The notes under the pieces are model-generated. The model was not told where the DNA came from and made no database searches. It was given only the letters and a program-made list of their open reading frames with translations. DNA of 64,000 nt, taken from NCBI GenBank assembly GCA_017506865.1, contig JAFCMP010000390.1:372001-436000 (forward strand), given 5' to 3'. Positions 45,501 through 59,705 of the stretch are shown piece after piece; position 1 is the first letter of the stretch; every line of letters starts with the position of its first letter. The position numbers and the translations under genes were made by a program. This DNA is from Tribonema minus. Its lineage: Eukaryota; Sar; Xanthophyceae; Tribonematales; Tribonemataceae.

Positions 45501-48500
45501 TCTGTATACACGCCGTCGCATGCCTAGGGAGGGCGCCCTTCGGTCGCAGTACATGTGCTACCTGCTGCAGCGTGGCACCAGCGCGTGCGTGGATGGCTTC
45601 CTGGCTGGCAGGTACGGTCAATGGGTCTTCTGCGTTGTTGCAGGCGGACACCAGTGGCTTGCGGGGCCTGTGATGTCAGACATCCTCGAGCTCGAGAGCG
45701 ACTGTCATGCAGGTCAACACTCCATCGTGTGGTCCATTGCGCGCTGCGAACAACAGTGGCGTGCTGTAAGCAGCAGGCGCGGGAGGTCGCGGCTGTGCAA
45801 GCCTCAATGGTTGCCCAGCGCACCAGCACGACAATGCGCTAGCTGCGGTATGCTGAAGTAGTGAAGGCAGTGCTCCATGTGCGCAAATACTCCCCACCAT
45901 GGTTGTTTGCTGCGACACACCAGCACTGGCACAGGGTGCCGTCCACACCCGCGCCGTGTGCGTGCAAATGCGGCAACGAACGACGCGCGTCTGAATTGTT
46001 GTATGACACGAGCTGTGTGTCTTGCGCGACGTGCAGGGATGAGCGCATGATCAGCAGGGCCGGGCTTCTCGCCGAGCAGGTGAGGTGACGCTCCGTCATG
46101 TCGTGCCGCGCCACTTGAGGTAGTGCCAGTGCCAATGCGTTCCTGGCGCATCGGAACAACCTTCCATATGTCAGCTGCCTGATGCTCGAATGAGGCGTCA
46201 TCAACCGTTGAAGCCTCCCTCTTATTTAAGCATATGAGTGCATGAGTGGCGTATTCTGAGTACCGGCGTCTGCAACTATATTTAGTCATAACATTCAGCG
46301 AAGCCTATGGCTTTTGCTGTTTGCGCATGTAGCGCTTCTGCCTTGGCCTCAGCTCGTAGTGCAGAGGTTTTGTCCTTGACGCACTCGCAGGCGATGCACA
46401 TCTGACACAACGACGCCCCCTCCCCCCCCCCCCCCCCCTCCTTCCCACCCTCGGCTCACCCCCATTTCGCCGCTGGCTCTCCATCATTGTGTGCCAGATG
46501 CGTCTCAACTGCGCGCGCATCAAAGGCCTTCACGGCGCCTGCTACATGGAGCTCAACGTTCTCTTCTGGGGGCAGGCCGGGGGGCTGGCCCCCGTAGAGC
46601 TCATGGGACTCGTATCTCAGGTGACAAATTCAAGCGCATGGTAACATGCAGAATTGACCATTGTCATTTCAACAGCATCCGATGTCACGTCATGTCAACG
46701 GAAGAAATGCGTGTTATGTCAGCGCAGCCATGCCCTGCAAGGGCAGGCAGTATGTGGAGCCATGGTGGACCGACTGCATGAGACTCAACCATTGCCTACC
46801 GCCGCATGGCGTGGCAGCAAATTAATCGTCAGCATTCCCCGTGTGTGCAGGTTCTTAAGAAGCCTACGCCCAATGGTTCATTCCCCCATGAACATGGACG
46901 TCACATGGGGCCATGATGTGACTTTGATAGGAGAACCATAGATGCTCGTTGCTGCAGGTGCATTCCACGGTCCAGACCAGTATCTCAGTGGACTACAAAG
47001 TGTCTAGTTGCTGTGTCGTGCCATGCTGTGCGTCCCGCATTGCATGCGCCTCACTGTCTGACTACGTGTGCAAAACCCGTAGCTCGCCTGCATATCACAA
47101 CCGGCCCGACAATCGCACCCTCCTCGAATGCACAAGCCACCCGCAAGCTGGCGGCCCGATGGGCGAAGTCAGTTGTTTGCCGTTTCTTTGACAGACGCAG
47201 GTGATGAGGCGTGGCGCTCGTTGGATGCGATCAGCAGTTGAGCACGCCCTGCATTTAGACTAGACGTTGCCCCACTGTCGGAACCTGATACGCAGCTCAC
47301 TGCATGCGGGTGCTGCAAACACACTGATGAGCGCTGCTGCCTTCCTCGCTGTCCGCGCTCCGCGCAGAACATGGCGCCGCGCGTGGAGTGCGTCGAGGGC
47401 ATGCGCCAGGTGAGTGACATGACATGCCACAGCAAAACTAGCAGGTGTTTTGCGCGCGCTGCTGGATGTCGGCGCTCCCTGATCGTCGATGCTCGTCGAT
47501 CACAGCCACGCTGTTGCAGCGTGGGTAGGGTGTGCGCGGCCAGGTCAACAGGTGACAATGCAATGTATGTTGTCGCTTCTGAAAGATCAGCTTGACAGGT
47601 GGCAGAATGCATGTGTGCAACATCTGTAATGCTGCGATCGACTGACGACTGCACCAACATCTCTTCAAATCTGCGAGATTTCAGCTGCTGGCAACCGTTT
47701 GTTCTCCTGTGCCAGTGGGAGCGTCACCGCCTCATTCACGCACATGTGATCGTTCCTCTGTAACGCTCGCAGGCGCTGATAGCGCTCGAGCACGACGCGG
47801 AGCAAAGCGGCTTCATAGAGCACCTGTGGCCGCACCTGCAGGACACCAAGCACGCCCTAGGGCAGGCAAGTGGCATCCACATGTTCATGTACTCCTACTT
47901 GGTGTTCGCATGTCGTATGTCAAAGCGCAGCGAGCAGCCGAATGGCTTGATGTTCGCACATGAGTAGGGTTGTTGTGACACCTGTGTCCTTCACCTGCCG
48001 CATTGATGGATCTGCACCCCCAGTGTGGGATTATGTAGTTCAGGTTCAACGAAGGGGGGAGTGCACGTCACCCTGGGTGTGTCTCGTTGGGTCTCTGACG
48101 GCGGCTGCTGCGAGCGTACGGCACGCGGCAGCGCTTGCGCATGCCGATGCAACGCGAATGCATCCTGTGCACTCTGCTCGCGCTGAGTCATGTGTGCGAG
48201 TAAGTAAGTAAGGAAGTACCAGCGCGTCGGAAGCGTGCCACAAAGAGCTCACAACCGCCCTCTGACGCGCCGCATCACACTGCGCTGGCAGGTGCTAGCG
48301 CTCATGCAGGAGTTCCTGGCGCTGCCCGAGATGACGGGCTGGAAGCGCCGCGCGGCAGCGCTCGCGTGCCTCACGGGGGGGGCGGCGGGGGGCGGCGCGC
48401 GCGAGCGGCCCGTCTGGGAGGACGGCCGCACGTACGGCGAGAGGCTGTACCCCCTGCTCGAGGAGGTCGCGACGCGCATGGAGGAGCTCTTGGAGGTGAT

Positions 48501-51500
48501 TAGCACGGTGAACGAGCCGGCAGGCGTGACTTGACTGCGCAGCGCGCTTTTCTGCAGGAAAACTTTGCGCACACGAGGGGGAGGTCGCCCTCTGGTCAGG
48601 GGGCAGGGGCATTTCATGGCAATGCCACAGTCTGTGCGCGGAGGATGGCGCAGCCACGGGCGAGAACCTAGCAGAGGTTTGCGCGTTCGTTGAACTGGAC
48701 CCTGATACGACCGCGCTGAGGGTACGCGGCGTGCCTTGGACCACCACGCCTCACATTGCAATGCTTGTTGTGCCTCATCATCAAGCTCAATTGTCATTAT
48801 GGCAATGCGCGCTTAAGCTCCATTGCTTGCTTTCCATGTCGCTCACCACCACGATGATCAACTGGTATGGTGTTCTGGTGGCTGCCTGAATGCGCAGGGG
48901 TATCAAATTGCGAGGCTGCAGATCCTTCATGGGCGCAATGAGGATGCGACCACAAGTGAGTACTGCCTGAGCCATCTCCAACTATGCAAGCGGCATTGCT
49001 CGTGCAGTATGCGCACCCATTGACCATACCAGATGCTGTGTTTCGGTTGCGAGCTCCCACAGTTGAAGACAGTGCATCATTGAGTCTCATCATCATCATA
49101 TAATCTTTGGTGTGGAGACTGCAACAGCTGCGCCCTGTGTCCACTTCAGTATGACACAGACGTCTAGGAACACTTGAAGTTTAAGTGCACCAACAACTTA
49201 TTCAACAAAGTTGAAGTTTTGGCAGGGACAGCCATTCCTTCACCTCTTCACTTGTTATAGGTGAACTCTGCCCTCAAAGCGGCTCTCTCGAGACCCCTGT
49301 GCAGCAATTGAGAAGGACCGCGAAGTGTACTAAGCTCAGCCAGACGGCACAAACCCTGCAAGGCATCTCCGGCCTCACATCATCCGCAACACAGCCCACC
49401 AGTCATGAGCCCTTCAATATCCCCCCGATGCGCCCGATCGTTTCAGAACCGCGCCTGCTCCCTTGTTGACCCAACTGACACCCCATTCTCCCCGTAATCC
49501 CCATTGCGCAGTTGCAAGACCGCCCGCCTCGCCGCGCACGGCCGTCGCCACGCCCCCCGCGACGCCCCCTCCCTCTTCGGGCCCGCAGCCGAGCGCGGCG
49601 TCGTTTCCATCGCGGCGCGCGGCCGCGCAGCTGCTGCTGGACGGCAGCGGCCACGGCCGCAGCGCATTGCTCAGCAACGGCCATGAAGCAGTGATCGGCG
49701 ATGGCCACGGCGCAGCGCTTACGCTAGACATGATCACCGCCGACGACGACGGTGACGCGGGCGGCGCCGACGCGCGCGACGCCGGCGGCAGCATCGGGGG
49801 GAAGGTGCCGCCGCCGTTCAGCCAGGCGCTGCACGACGAGGTGCGTGCGCGCAGCTGCTCAGCGATGATGTCGACGGTCGTTCGCTCGAGCGCATCGCAC
49901 AGAGGGGTCTAGCGCTCCGGGACGATCTATGCCGCAGTTAACAATGCGCTCTCGTGCTGTCTGCCACGGCAATCAAGGCACGTAAACGGTAGGCGTTGTG
50001 GTGCACGCCTGGCGTGCAGCGCGCCATGACGCCTGCTTCCCCGCTGGCATGGCGATGCGGCATGCCAGCAGCAACTCACCATGTGTCTTTGGCGCTGCCG
50101 CCTCGCGCGCGCTGCGCAGGTGGTCGCGGCGTGGGACAAGCGCGGCTTCAGGGGCGCCTTTGCCAGGGGCTGCTTCGTCTCCAACCTCGTCACCATGGTC
50201 GTCATGCTGTCGCGGCTCGTGGAGATGGTGAGACGGCGCGTCACAGTGTGGCCGCACTCAACCTATGCCCATCTGTACCGCCGCGCTAGTGTGTATGGTG
50301 CGATGGGCAGACTTGGGGGGCCGTTGCGAGCATGGCCAGCACAGCATATGCCGCATACAAGGCATCGGTTGCAGTGGCAGAGTGCTTTTGCAAGTGCAGC
50401 TTCAAGTGCTGCAGTGCTGGCAACGGAGAATCGAGCCTGGGACAGCCACCATCAGCCACGAGCAGCAATGTGCGATCAGTTTTACCTCCTGCCATTGCAC
50501 TCGTAGGAAATGCCACCATATTTGGCCGTCTTTATGGGCTGCCAGGATGTGAATGTGCAATGTCAGCTGGCAAGCATTTCACCAGCAGATACATGCAAGC
50601 CGCCAGTGCCTGGGGCACCCACGTCTTGGAAATGGGCAAGTTCTGTGCAGATGCCGAGCTTCAAAATCTGCACTAGCCTGTGTCAACTAAATTTGGTTTC
50701 AAGGCATCATTTGACCACCATTGATTGAAGGATGCCATCAGCACTTGTACATGACGCCCAGATCACACTGTTGCATAATAAAAGCGTCCATTCATTGTTC
50801 AGAGAAGCCACTGATACACTTTGGCTGCAACAGGTGGCGGTGCTGGAAAAGCGGCAGGAAATGACCGTGTGGAACAAGTTCAAGTTGGCCGTCAGAGCCA
50901 TGCTGCGCAGCACCTGGAAAGCCGTGTCACCTGTCGATACGTACAAGACCATCAAATCCACGTGAGTGCACCTTTGTTGACAGCGGCCACTTGGCAACCC
51001 ATGTTCCGGCGTCGCTAGGCCATTGCAGGTTGTCAAGCGTACTGGCCTGTATGAAGCGATCTACATGCCCATGAGCAACTGCAATGCTTCCTATGCGGAT
51101 TGACATCTTGTTTCTCATCGCTCTTTGCGTGCTTGTATGTGAATGGCGCTGTGTCTGCTCATTGTTTGCCTTGTCCCCTGCTGTCAACAGCATGCCTGCG
51201 TGTATCCCAACCGTCATGTCACAATTGGTCCGCTTTTATCTGCCAATATTGCTAGTGGTTGCTGCAAGTACATCATTCCATACTGTTCATCGTGCAAGCA
51301 TTGTACTGCGTGCCTAGGCACCTGGCCACAATATCATGAGCATCAGATTCGCTCACTTCCGTGCCCCATAATGTGCCTGCAATGCACGTACATATGTCGC
51401 GGTTCAGGCCTCCAGCCACAACACCATCAGAACCCTTTTTTCGTTCACTGCAATGTGCCCGCAACGCGCATACACGCGTCCGCGGCGTGCAGCCTCTCCA

Positions 51501-54500
51501 GCTGGGTGCAGCAGCAGGGCTCCTTCTTCCCGCACGACGAGGAGCGCCAGCAGGCCCTCACGGAGGGCGGCATGCGCCTCAAGCGCAGCGCGCCGTCGCT
51601 GTGCCGCAGGCTTAGCGCGCTGCTCAGAGTGAGTCGTGATTGACGACACGCGTGTGATGCCCGCGCTGCTGCTGCTGCGCGCTGCTGCCGCTTTCAGCGT
51701 GCGTGCTCGTTGGCGGCACGTGCGATGATGCTTGTACAGCTGCTGCTGCTGCTGCTGCGCACTGCTGTTGTCGAAGCAATTGCTGAGTAGAGGGCGGGCT
51801 TGAGCACGCGTCCTACATAGGCGGACGCCGGAACCCTCTAACATTGACAATGCTTGGCAGCAACGAGAAGCTCTTTGTGTGTGCACCATCGTCGGATGAT
51901 GCGGGTCTGCTTTGGTCAAAGACGTCCGCATGTGCAACCGCGTGAACCGCCTCTGACTGAAGCTTCAGCATGCGAGGCATGCTTATCGAGCTCATGTCAA
52001 CAAGCTCCATGTCACTCAGGGCACGCATTCATGTCACCTGGCTTTACTTCTCTGCGCCTTACAGGACAATCAGTCTGGGTTTGCGTACCCACTCAAGGTG
52101 GCGGCGATCCTGACCGTCTGCAGCCTCTTCTCACTGGAGCCCACGCTGGCAGGTATGCACATGCAGAACTTCAACGCGACCATGGCACAAACAAGAGGGC
52201 GTGTTGCGCACAGTCGTGACTGCACGACAAGAAGTGATGGGGTGCTGCGGCCATCTGAAATCGCGCCGACCAGCGCTGCCGCGATGCGCAAACGCGGCTT
52301 GACCGGTGTCACTCCGGAGCACTAGGCGTGCATGCTCTACAAGGCGCTTCTTTGCGTCGAGAGAGTGACATTGCACGGTGTTGCCCGGTCGCTGCCGAGT
52401 GGACCGCCTCGATCAAAAGACCCATTGCAAGCGTGCACAGATAGACATTTGCTGAGCACTGCAACTGCAGCATGTGCTGCCGCACCAACCACCGCGGCTG
52501 ATTCTGTGGTTCACCCCGCAGCGTCAGGAAAGGCGCAACCTCAGACGGATCCAAAGGGGCACAGCATCATCACGCCAAGCCTTGCTTGCCGCCCGTGGGC
52601 GACGCATTGCTGACACGCTCCTCTCTGCCTCCTCTCGCTGTCGCCTGAGCAGAGCAATTCGCGCCCGGCGCGTGGGTCGCGTTCACCGCTGCGTACATCG
52701 TCTCCGAGGACACCAGCTCTGCGGTGGTGGCGGGCAACCTCAGGCTCATAGGCAGGCAAGTCGCCCTGACGCTGCATGACGGCGGTTGCCTGTCACACTC
52801 TGTCGTCCTGCCTGTGACACGCTGCCGCCCAGTTGCTTGTCGAGGTTGCTGCTGCCGAGGTGCAAAGCACCCATGCTGCGCAACGAAAGCGCGTGCCGCC
52901 GTGGCATGACGCTGGCTTGTCGCAAATCTGCCACATGAGTCACGCGCAATGACGAACATGCGCTGGCATCACGAAGGCTGACTCACCGCTGCCTGCCTGC
53001 CTGCCTGCTGCTGCTCTCTGCCCTCCGCCACCAGCGTGCTGGGCGCCATGTATGGCTGGGTGCTGACCGACATTGCGCTGCGCAACAGCACCGGCGACCA
53101 CCCGGAAGCCCTGCGCTGGTGAGCTCCCGCTGCTTGCGTGTCGTCTCTCCGTGCGTCTTACACTCGCCTGCTGAGATCTTGGAAGTAGGAGTGTCACATG
53201 CACGCATGCATCGACGGGCACATTGCTTTGCAACGGGCAGCGCTCTTTTACCTGAGGCGCAGACTCTGGAAAATTGCATCTGAGCCCACTCGTCCCCTCT
53301 CCGGCAACGACCATACAGTATGCATGTGATGACACAAGCAATGCCAGCAGTACCAGCTGGTTGCGGTCAACATTACATGCAACAAGGCCTTCGCCGGTCT
53401 TTTGGCACTCATGTCTCTTGGGCCCATGGCGCATAGATGGTATGCTCGATCTGGTCAGCAACGCGTCGGGCTCCTTGTGACAAGTACGGTAGCTATGCTA
53501 TACACTTTACTGCCCTCAGTAAGCCGTGCTCGACTGCCTGTGCCATCGATCTCTTGCATCGGTCTCCTGCTTTCCCGCTCTTCTTTGCGCGAACGAAGCA
53601 GGCACTGCCCTCCGTGGTCGTGCCCACCATTATGCTGATGCCAATACCCCAAGACTGCACAATTCCAGTACCCCAAGACTGCACAATGACAGTGTCAGCG
53701 GCATGTGCTTGCGCGCGAACTGCAGGTGCGCCGTCCTCGGGCTGCCGCCGTGGGTGGCGCTCTGCTGCTTCTTCCGCCACAGCCGCACGCACGCGTACGC
53801 CGCGGTGGTGGCGGCGTTCACCGCGGTGGTGATCATGATCGGCACGTTCAGCGCCAAGGACCACAGCGGCTACGCGGCGCTCGCGCGCATACAGGTGCGC
53901 GTTTGACGGTGCTGAGCGGTGCTGCAGAGAGGGGCTGCGCCAGGGGGGCAGTGCTCAGCGCTGCGGGCCCTGCACTGCGCGCCAATGTGTTGCAGCTGCC
54001 TGTGCCGCACGCGATGCGGTGTTTACAGCATCTGCACGAGACGTGAATGAGCCGCAGGCAGCGCTGAGAAGGGTGCCGCCAGACATGAGGCGTGGTACAC
54101 TGAGAGCCTGCCTACATGTGGAAGAACGTTGTGGCTGTTGCATCAACACAAGTTTTTGCATCCTGATGTACGGCATAACGAGGACTAGGTCAGATCAAGC
54201 AACAACGCTTTCTACTCAACCATTCGAACAGCATTGTGCTTGCGGCGCGGTCAAGCTTCGTGTGCTTGCTAAGCCTGGGCGCGTCATGAAAGCGCGCTTG
54301 TGGCAAATCTTAGCAGGACCTGCTGGTACGCTTGTCCGCCGCTCTCAGAACACCATCTTCGGGCTCATCATCTACATGGCGCTGGATAACTGCATTGCGC
54401 CGGTGCGCGCCAAGATCGTCCTCAAGACGCACGTGACGCACGCGCTGGGCACCATGAAGAACGAGGTGCGCATCCTCACGGCATTGCCCGCCACAAGTCT

Positions 54501-57500
54501 TCAACTGCGGCAAGGCCCTTTGTGTTTGCAGACAGCGTCTGTTGGTGTTAAATCTCAATTTGCTCTTGCACATCAACTATGGTAGTCATCATCGCTGCGT
54601 GGTCTGGTCCTGCAAGGCTCGACCAGTGGTACAGTAGAGATCCCTAGCGTTGCTCTTCGCATCGCGCACAGTGCGGCTCTCCCCACAAGCAGAGCGCGCA
54701 CTGCAGGCGATGGCACCAGTGCAGTGAGCGAGTACCCTCACGAGCTTTTTGCCAGGCCTATTCAGTACACCACCCCACGAATGCACACGCCCCATCGGTT
54801 TTGCCGCCTTGACCGTGCTGCACGCCAGGTGGAAGCCGTGGAGGACAGCCTGGCGGGCTCGCTGACGTGCGTCGACACTGCGGAGGCGCACGCGCGCGCG
54901 GCCAGCGTCGACGACGCCGCCGCGGACGCCCCGTCGCCGCGCTCGCTCATGCAGGTGGTGCACTCCGCCGCGGAGGGCCTCACCAGGTGCGCGCTGAGCA
55001 GGAATGACAGCCTGAGGTAGGGTTGCACGAAAACGTATTTGGCCACACAAATACGGCGTATGTGGGGCGTATTTGGCAACCAGGAACATGTCTTAGAGCA
55101 AACCTCAACATCATCACGGGCTGCGCGAAGGGCGTATCTGTGGGGCATGTGGTGCTGCTGCTCAATGCCGAGCATACAGTTCACCACAAAGGGGGCACTT
55201 GAAGTCAGTAATAAACTTCAAGATACGCTTTTGTGCAACCCTAGCGACTGAAAATGCGCGTTCCGCAAGCACCGCTTCGGGTGACATTGGCAGCGTTTCA
55301 GGTGCTTGACATGGCACCCGGATGCTCGACACCGCCCGATGCGTGACGGCATGAGAGGAGCAGATGCTGAGAGCCGAGCCCGTTCTGCTGCTGTCCGCAC
55401 AGCAGGCGCCACTCCGGTCAGCCCGAGCAGCTCAGAAGCGCCGCACAGTCCGCCAGCCTCAAACTCACGGGGGGCACCAAGGACAGGTGAGCTGATGGCG
55501 TCTTGCGGCGAGCGTGTGCAGGACCTTGCGCCATGCTGCAGAGCTGGCTGCACTTGTGCCGGTGGTGCGAAGCCAGTGTAATCATTGCGTCTTCGGACAT
55601 CCAGCGCTTGCGTTGTGGCAGCAGCAACAACCGCCTGGCCCCATGCACGACACACGATGATCGCCTCCGTGCGCCTCGCTGTGACGCGGTGGTCAGTGCA
55701 GAGCCCCATGCACGGGCTGCGCATCCCGCGGCTCGTCGCCATTTGCCCGCGACAACCTCATGTAACAGCGCGACTGCACACTCCCTGAAGTCGCCCCACG
55801 CCGCATGCGAACCTCTCGCGACAGGATGATCAACTGGTTCTCGCGCAGCGGCGCGCCGCCGTCGTCGCGGCACGGCGCGCGCCGCGTCGTGCAGCTGCGA
55901 GAGGTGACGCTCCCGCCCGTCGATCTCGGCGGCCTCGCCCAAGTCACCGCGGCGCTGGAGAAGCAGTCCAAGGTGAGCGCTGCTGCTGCACGTATCAGCG
56001 TTGCACGTGGCCGTGCACGCACTGCCTGCTGCCTGCCTTCGCTACTGCTGCAAGAAGTCAATGCGGTGCGCACTGTTGCAGCCACGGCAGCTCATAGCGC
56101 ACGTCAGACATTCAATGACTTGCCTTTGCACTCTAAAGTGCGTCAAGGACTTGGCAGGTGTGCCTAACCGTCTTGCAGCACAACAAATGGTCATGCAACA
56201 GAGGCTGGAGGTTGGCAGCGGCGAGCAGTTGCACGCAGAGATGTGACTCAGATTTGCCTGTGCGTTGTGTGCGTGCGCGTGTTTCTTGATGCAGTACATG
56301 GTCCAAGCGTCGCAGGAGCCAAACCTGTGGCACAGGCCCTTCCACCTGCCGAGCTACATGGCTGTTTACCAGGCGCAGCGGGAGGTGCTGGCGGCTTTGG
56401 TTCTGGTGAAGGTGAGCTGCGTTGCCGCTGTCTCTTGCCACGACGCGCGCTGCTCCAAGGACATCAACGGCGGAAACACTGGCACCTGTATTCTACCTCG
56501 CGCGTTGTCATGTCGTGCAACTGAAGCGCTGCGCCAAACCAACGGCGGCTGTTCTTGTCATTGAGAGCAGATGCGATGCAGGGCGATGCCTGTTGGTGCT
56601 GTGCAGGCGAGTTCTACGGATGAGACATGCTGACAGCACACGCCTGCAATCCCTCTCTGTTGCGCAGCGAGCGGAGCAGTCATTTGCCAAGGTCTGCGCG
56701 CAAGATGCCTGGAGCCACGAGGTGAGCCGCAAGAGCTGTGTGGCGTATACGAAGAACCACATTGCTGCTGCCACCATATGATACTGCTGCCGATGTACTT
56801 GGTTACTTTGAGATTTATTGGCGCAGGCGCGAAGCTGACAGTCTCACAGCTAAGTGCAAGTTGAAGTTGCAGTTGCTCAGGTGTTTTGCGTGCCCAGGTG
56901 GAGGTCACAAGGCGCACAATATCGCACATGTGGCATGCATGCTCGATGATGCAGCAACTGGCGGGGCCAGCCTTGGTCTGACGCCCCCGCCCTCTGTGAC
57001 ACCAACCTCAATGCCGGTAGGCGATACTTTAAGATGAACTTCAACAACAGCAACACGAAGTGGTAGCTCACCTTGTCTCCTGTGGACGATCTCTTGTTGT
57101 CGCGCAGATCAAACAGCTGTCGGGCATCACGGGGCACATGGCATCGCTCCTCAGGCTCGTCGCGCTCGCGCTGGAGGACGCAGAGGGCATCTTCAGGGCG
57201 CCGCCGGAGCCGTCCGTGTCCATGTGGCGCGGCTGGAAGGTGAGGAACGTGCTCTGGGCTGGAAGGTGGGGTACGGCTGACGCGCTCAGGGTTCGGGTAA
57301 GAGTGGGGAACGGCTGAAGCGCTGATCACCAGCGGCATGCTCGGCTGTGCGCTCCACGGATGATGCGGCGCGAGCGACGTGTTGACGGCAGCGGATGCCG
57401 GTGCTGCTGGTGTCGCAGCGCCTGCCGCACGCAAGGCAGCATGTGCGATGAGCCGTTGATCTGGCAAGGGCCGAAGGCATGCTCTCGTCTGCACGTCGCG

Positions 57501-58585
57501 CTACATGTCTGGTCGCCTGGTATACGCCCAAGTTGCATGCGGTCTGCAGCGATGTGCATGTCAAGCCGAAAGAACCTACAGGCCGGCATTACTAGTTGCA
57601 TGTTGGTCAGGTGCCACAGGCGTAATCCCGCAGTGCTTTGCCATCCAACACTTTGTGACGGCATGCTCAAACTGCGCTGGTCGTGCCTCACGGTGCTTGA
57701 GCAGCGGAGCCACGAGGCGACTGCGGCAGCGGCGGCAGCGGCGCACGAGAGCCGCGTGCAGCAGGCCCAGCGACTGCTGCAGCTGCAGGCGGAGACTCGC
57801 AGGCTCAACCAGGCCATCGACTCCGACATGGTGGTGAGTGCCTCACTGAGATGAGCAATCCACCAGTCATGTTGATGTAAGCGGTAGGCCGTGCGTGCCG
57901 GGCAGCTATGAGCACTCGCAGTGGCGGCTGACGATTGCGCCTGTATGCAAGCCATGTGTCCGGCGAGAATCGGCTGTACTAGTCCGTTTTGTAAACGATG
58001 AGGAGCGAATCTTCAGGCCATCTAGCATGGTCGTGTCTCAGGATGTCATGAAGGCGTCAGATCTGAGCACACGTTGCTGCTGCGTATAGGGAGGCGACCT
58101 TGCACACTTGTGCTCTCCAGCCTCTGCGGCACAGTGCGGACAGACGCCGCTGTTCGCTGCCCGCGGCTCACATGATGCACACATTTGTGCAGCCCCGTTT
58201 CCCTGCTATGCATTATCGCACTGCTGTGCTGCGGCGGCACTGAACCGACTGCGCGGTGCGCCATGAGTACTGCCGCGTCCAGCACAATGCCATGCTCTGC
58301 CCCCCCTCTCCCCCCCCCCATTCACCCAACACGCGGCGCACAGCTCACTTGGTTGACTGACTCCATCATCATACACCTGCGTGTGTGCGTTCGCGTGCTG
58401 CCGCACTGGCGCAGGCATACATGCTGCGGCACCGCGTGACGGCGGCGCGGCCCAGCCTGTTCTTCGCGCTGCGCTTCACGACCACAACCTTCAGCGTGAT
58501 GCGCCTGCAGCGCGGCCTGCTGGCGCTGGGCCACGCCGTCACGGACCTGCTTGAGCGCGAGAACTACATATTTTACTACGTGTGA
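42592..58585 (+). CDS. FUSC/ALMT-like multi-pass membrane transporter
   Basis: Probable membrane exporter of the FUSC superfamily (fungal BRE4, plant ALMT, bacterial aromatic-acid exporters). Well-supported exons: 42592-42751, 42937-43088, 43403-43456, 43857-43954, 44355-44438, 44949-45023, 45528-45611, 45777-~45839, 46037-46079, 46498-46620, 46958-46999, 47368-47409, 47773-47865, 48292-48495, 49512-49840, 50120-50227, 50834-50961, 51493-51628, 52065-52152, 52653-52755, 53035-53118, 53726-53894, 54349-54465, 54829-54986, 55302-55486, 55825-55972, 56295-56411, 56668-56721, 57108-57239, 57705-57833, 58415-58585. Two hydrophobic blocks give the FUSC layout. The first starts SFRTALATLISLVWI and includes NTILAIVTTLDTAGATLVAQ. 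The second includes GFAYPLKVAAILTVC, GAWVAFTAAYIVSED, SVLGAMYGWVL and ARIQNTIFGLIIYMALD. A soluble Glu-rich region separates them and a helical tail follows. Donors after 47865 and 52755 are GC type. Joins near 45611-46037, 48495-49512 and 55486-55825 are not resolved. Length is about 1,250 aa and substrate is unknown. Confidence 0.8.
53644..53685 (+). repeat. Short direct repeat in a FUSC-gene intron
   Basis: TACCCCAAGACTGCACAAT occurs twice with a 21-nt period, about 40-80 bp before the acceptor at 53725. Confidence 0.8.
57231..57271 (+). repeat. Short duplication across a splice donor
   Basis: GGCTGGAAG|GTGAGG, the end of the FUSC-gene exon and its donor, recurs 26 nt later as GGCTGGAAGGTGGGG. 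The copy is a weaker second donor, and using it would add 26 nt and shift the frame. Confidence 0.7.
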
Positions 58586-59705
58586 GCGGCGCCATGCCGC
58601 TGGTGCTGGCGGTGGCGGCGGAGGCAGTGGCAGCGGCAGCAGTGGCTGTTGAGGTTGTGGAGTGCAAGTGCGTACCGTATGCTCGCACTTGTTGTTTGCT
58701 GGGCGCACATGACAACCGTACAGCAAGCGACGAGCTGTAGTGGCATGCTTGCATGCCAATCTGACAGGCACCTTTTGTGCCTTGTTGATGGTTCATGTCA
58801 AGTGTAAAGCGTGCAGTGCTGCAAATAATTCAAACATGGAACTTGTTTCAAGAGCACCGGCTGACCCAGATGCTGGGTTCCAGAACCATGAGCTGTTGTT
58901 GGTTTGGCGGCCAGAAAGCGTGTGATGGCAGCAGTTGGGTTTGCAGAGGCTACAAGTAGATAATTATGTGGATTTCAAGAACCCTTGAAGCAGTGATCAG
59001 CCACCTTCAGCGGCCGGTAGCCACGTTTTTCGTGAATGTCAGAGAGATGTGTCTGTGCAAACCCTGGCCGATGATTTCATTTCTTCACTTGGTGGCTGCT
59101 TTTTGCTTTGACGCTGCATTGTCGCTGTGTTACCCTATACTGCTGTTGCTAGGCACCATGATTTCAGTACTGCTCGCCATTGACCTGATGCATGATGCAA
59201 GTGGCCTATCTTTAAGCACCTTCGGACTCTACCATCGTCCAGTGGTGCCATCCCATTCTGAACGCGCACACCCGACGCACAGCGCTGAGGCCGCGCTGCC
59301 GTCGCCTCCTTGAGCAGTTGACTTGCCCAATTTTTCTCAACGCCTTCTAGTCGACCATCGTCCAGTGACACCATTTCATTATGCAAGCGTACAGACAATG
59401 CACAACAGACAGACGGACAGCAGACAGACCAGACCAGACAGACAGACAGACGCAGACAGACAGACAGACTGTACTTTTTTTAGGTCGCTGGCCTCCTTGG
59501 CACGTTTCTTCGCCGTATTCAATGTGTGACGCTCCAACTTCAAAACCTAGCCCTAGGAAGAAGGCACACAAGCATCACACAGGGTCTGAGCCAGGCAGCT
59601 CTTGGATCACGGTGTGGAGGCTTCATCTACCAGCTGATATCGCACGTGATCCAACGAGCCACCCCTCAAGTGCTACGACAGCTGCAATCGCATCAAAACC
59701 ACAAG
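58586..59705. other. Intergenic region before the importin gene
   Basis: 1.1 kb between two + strand genes. A TGTAA at 58803-58807, 218 bp after the FUSC-gene stop, is a possible polyadenylation signal of the green-algal type. The region holds an ACAG microsatellite at 59405-59470 and a pyrimidine-rich CTGTACTTTTTTTAGG after it. A GTGGTGCCATCCCATTCTGA-like stretch near 59245 and a related GTGACACCATTTCATTATGC near 59365 look like diverged repeats. No gene was recognised. Confidence 0.45.
59405..59470 (+). repeat. ACAG/CAGA microsatellite
   Basis: Imperfect tetranucleotide CAGA units over about 65 bp, roughly 240 bp upstream of the importin start codon. Confidence 0.9.

Noticed and set aside
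46851-46941. Possible extra FUSC-gene exon after GTGTGCAG
   Set aside because: Neither of its two open frames joins both neighbours in phase; 46620 joins 46958 directly in phase 0.
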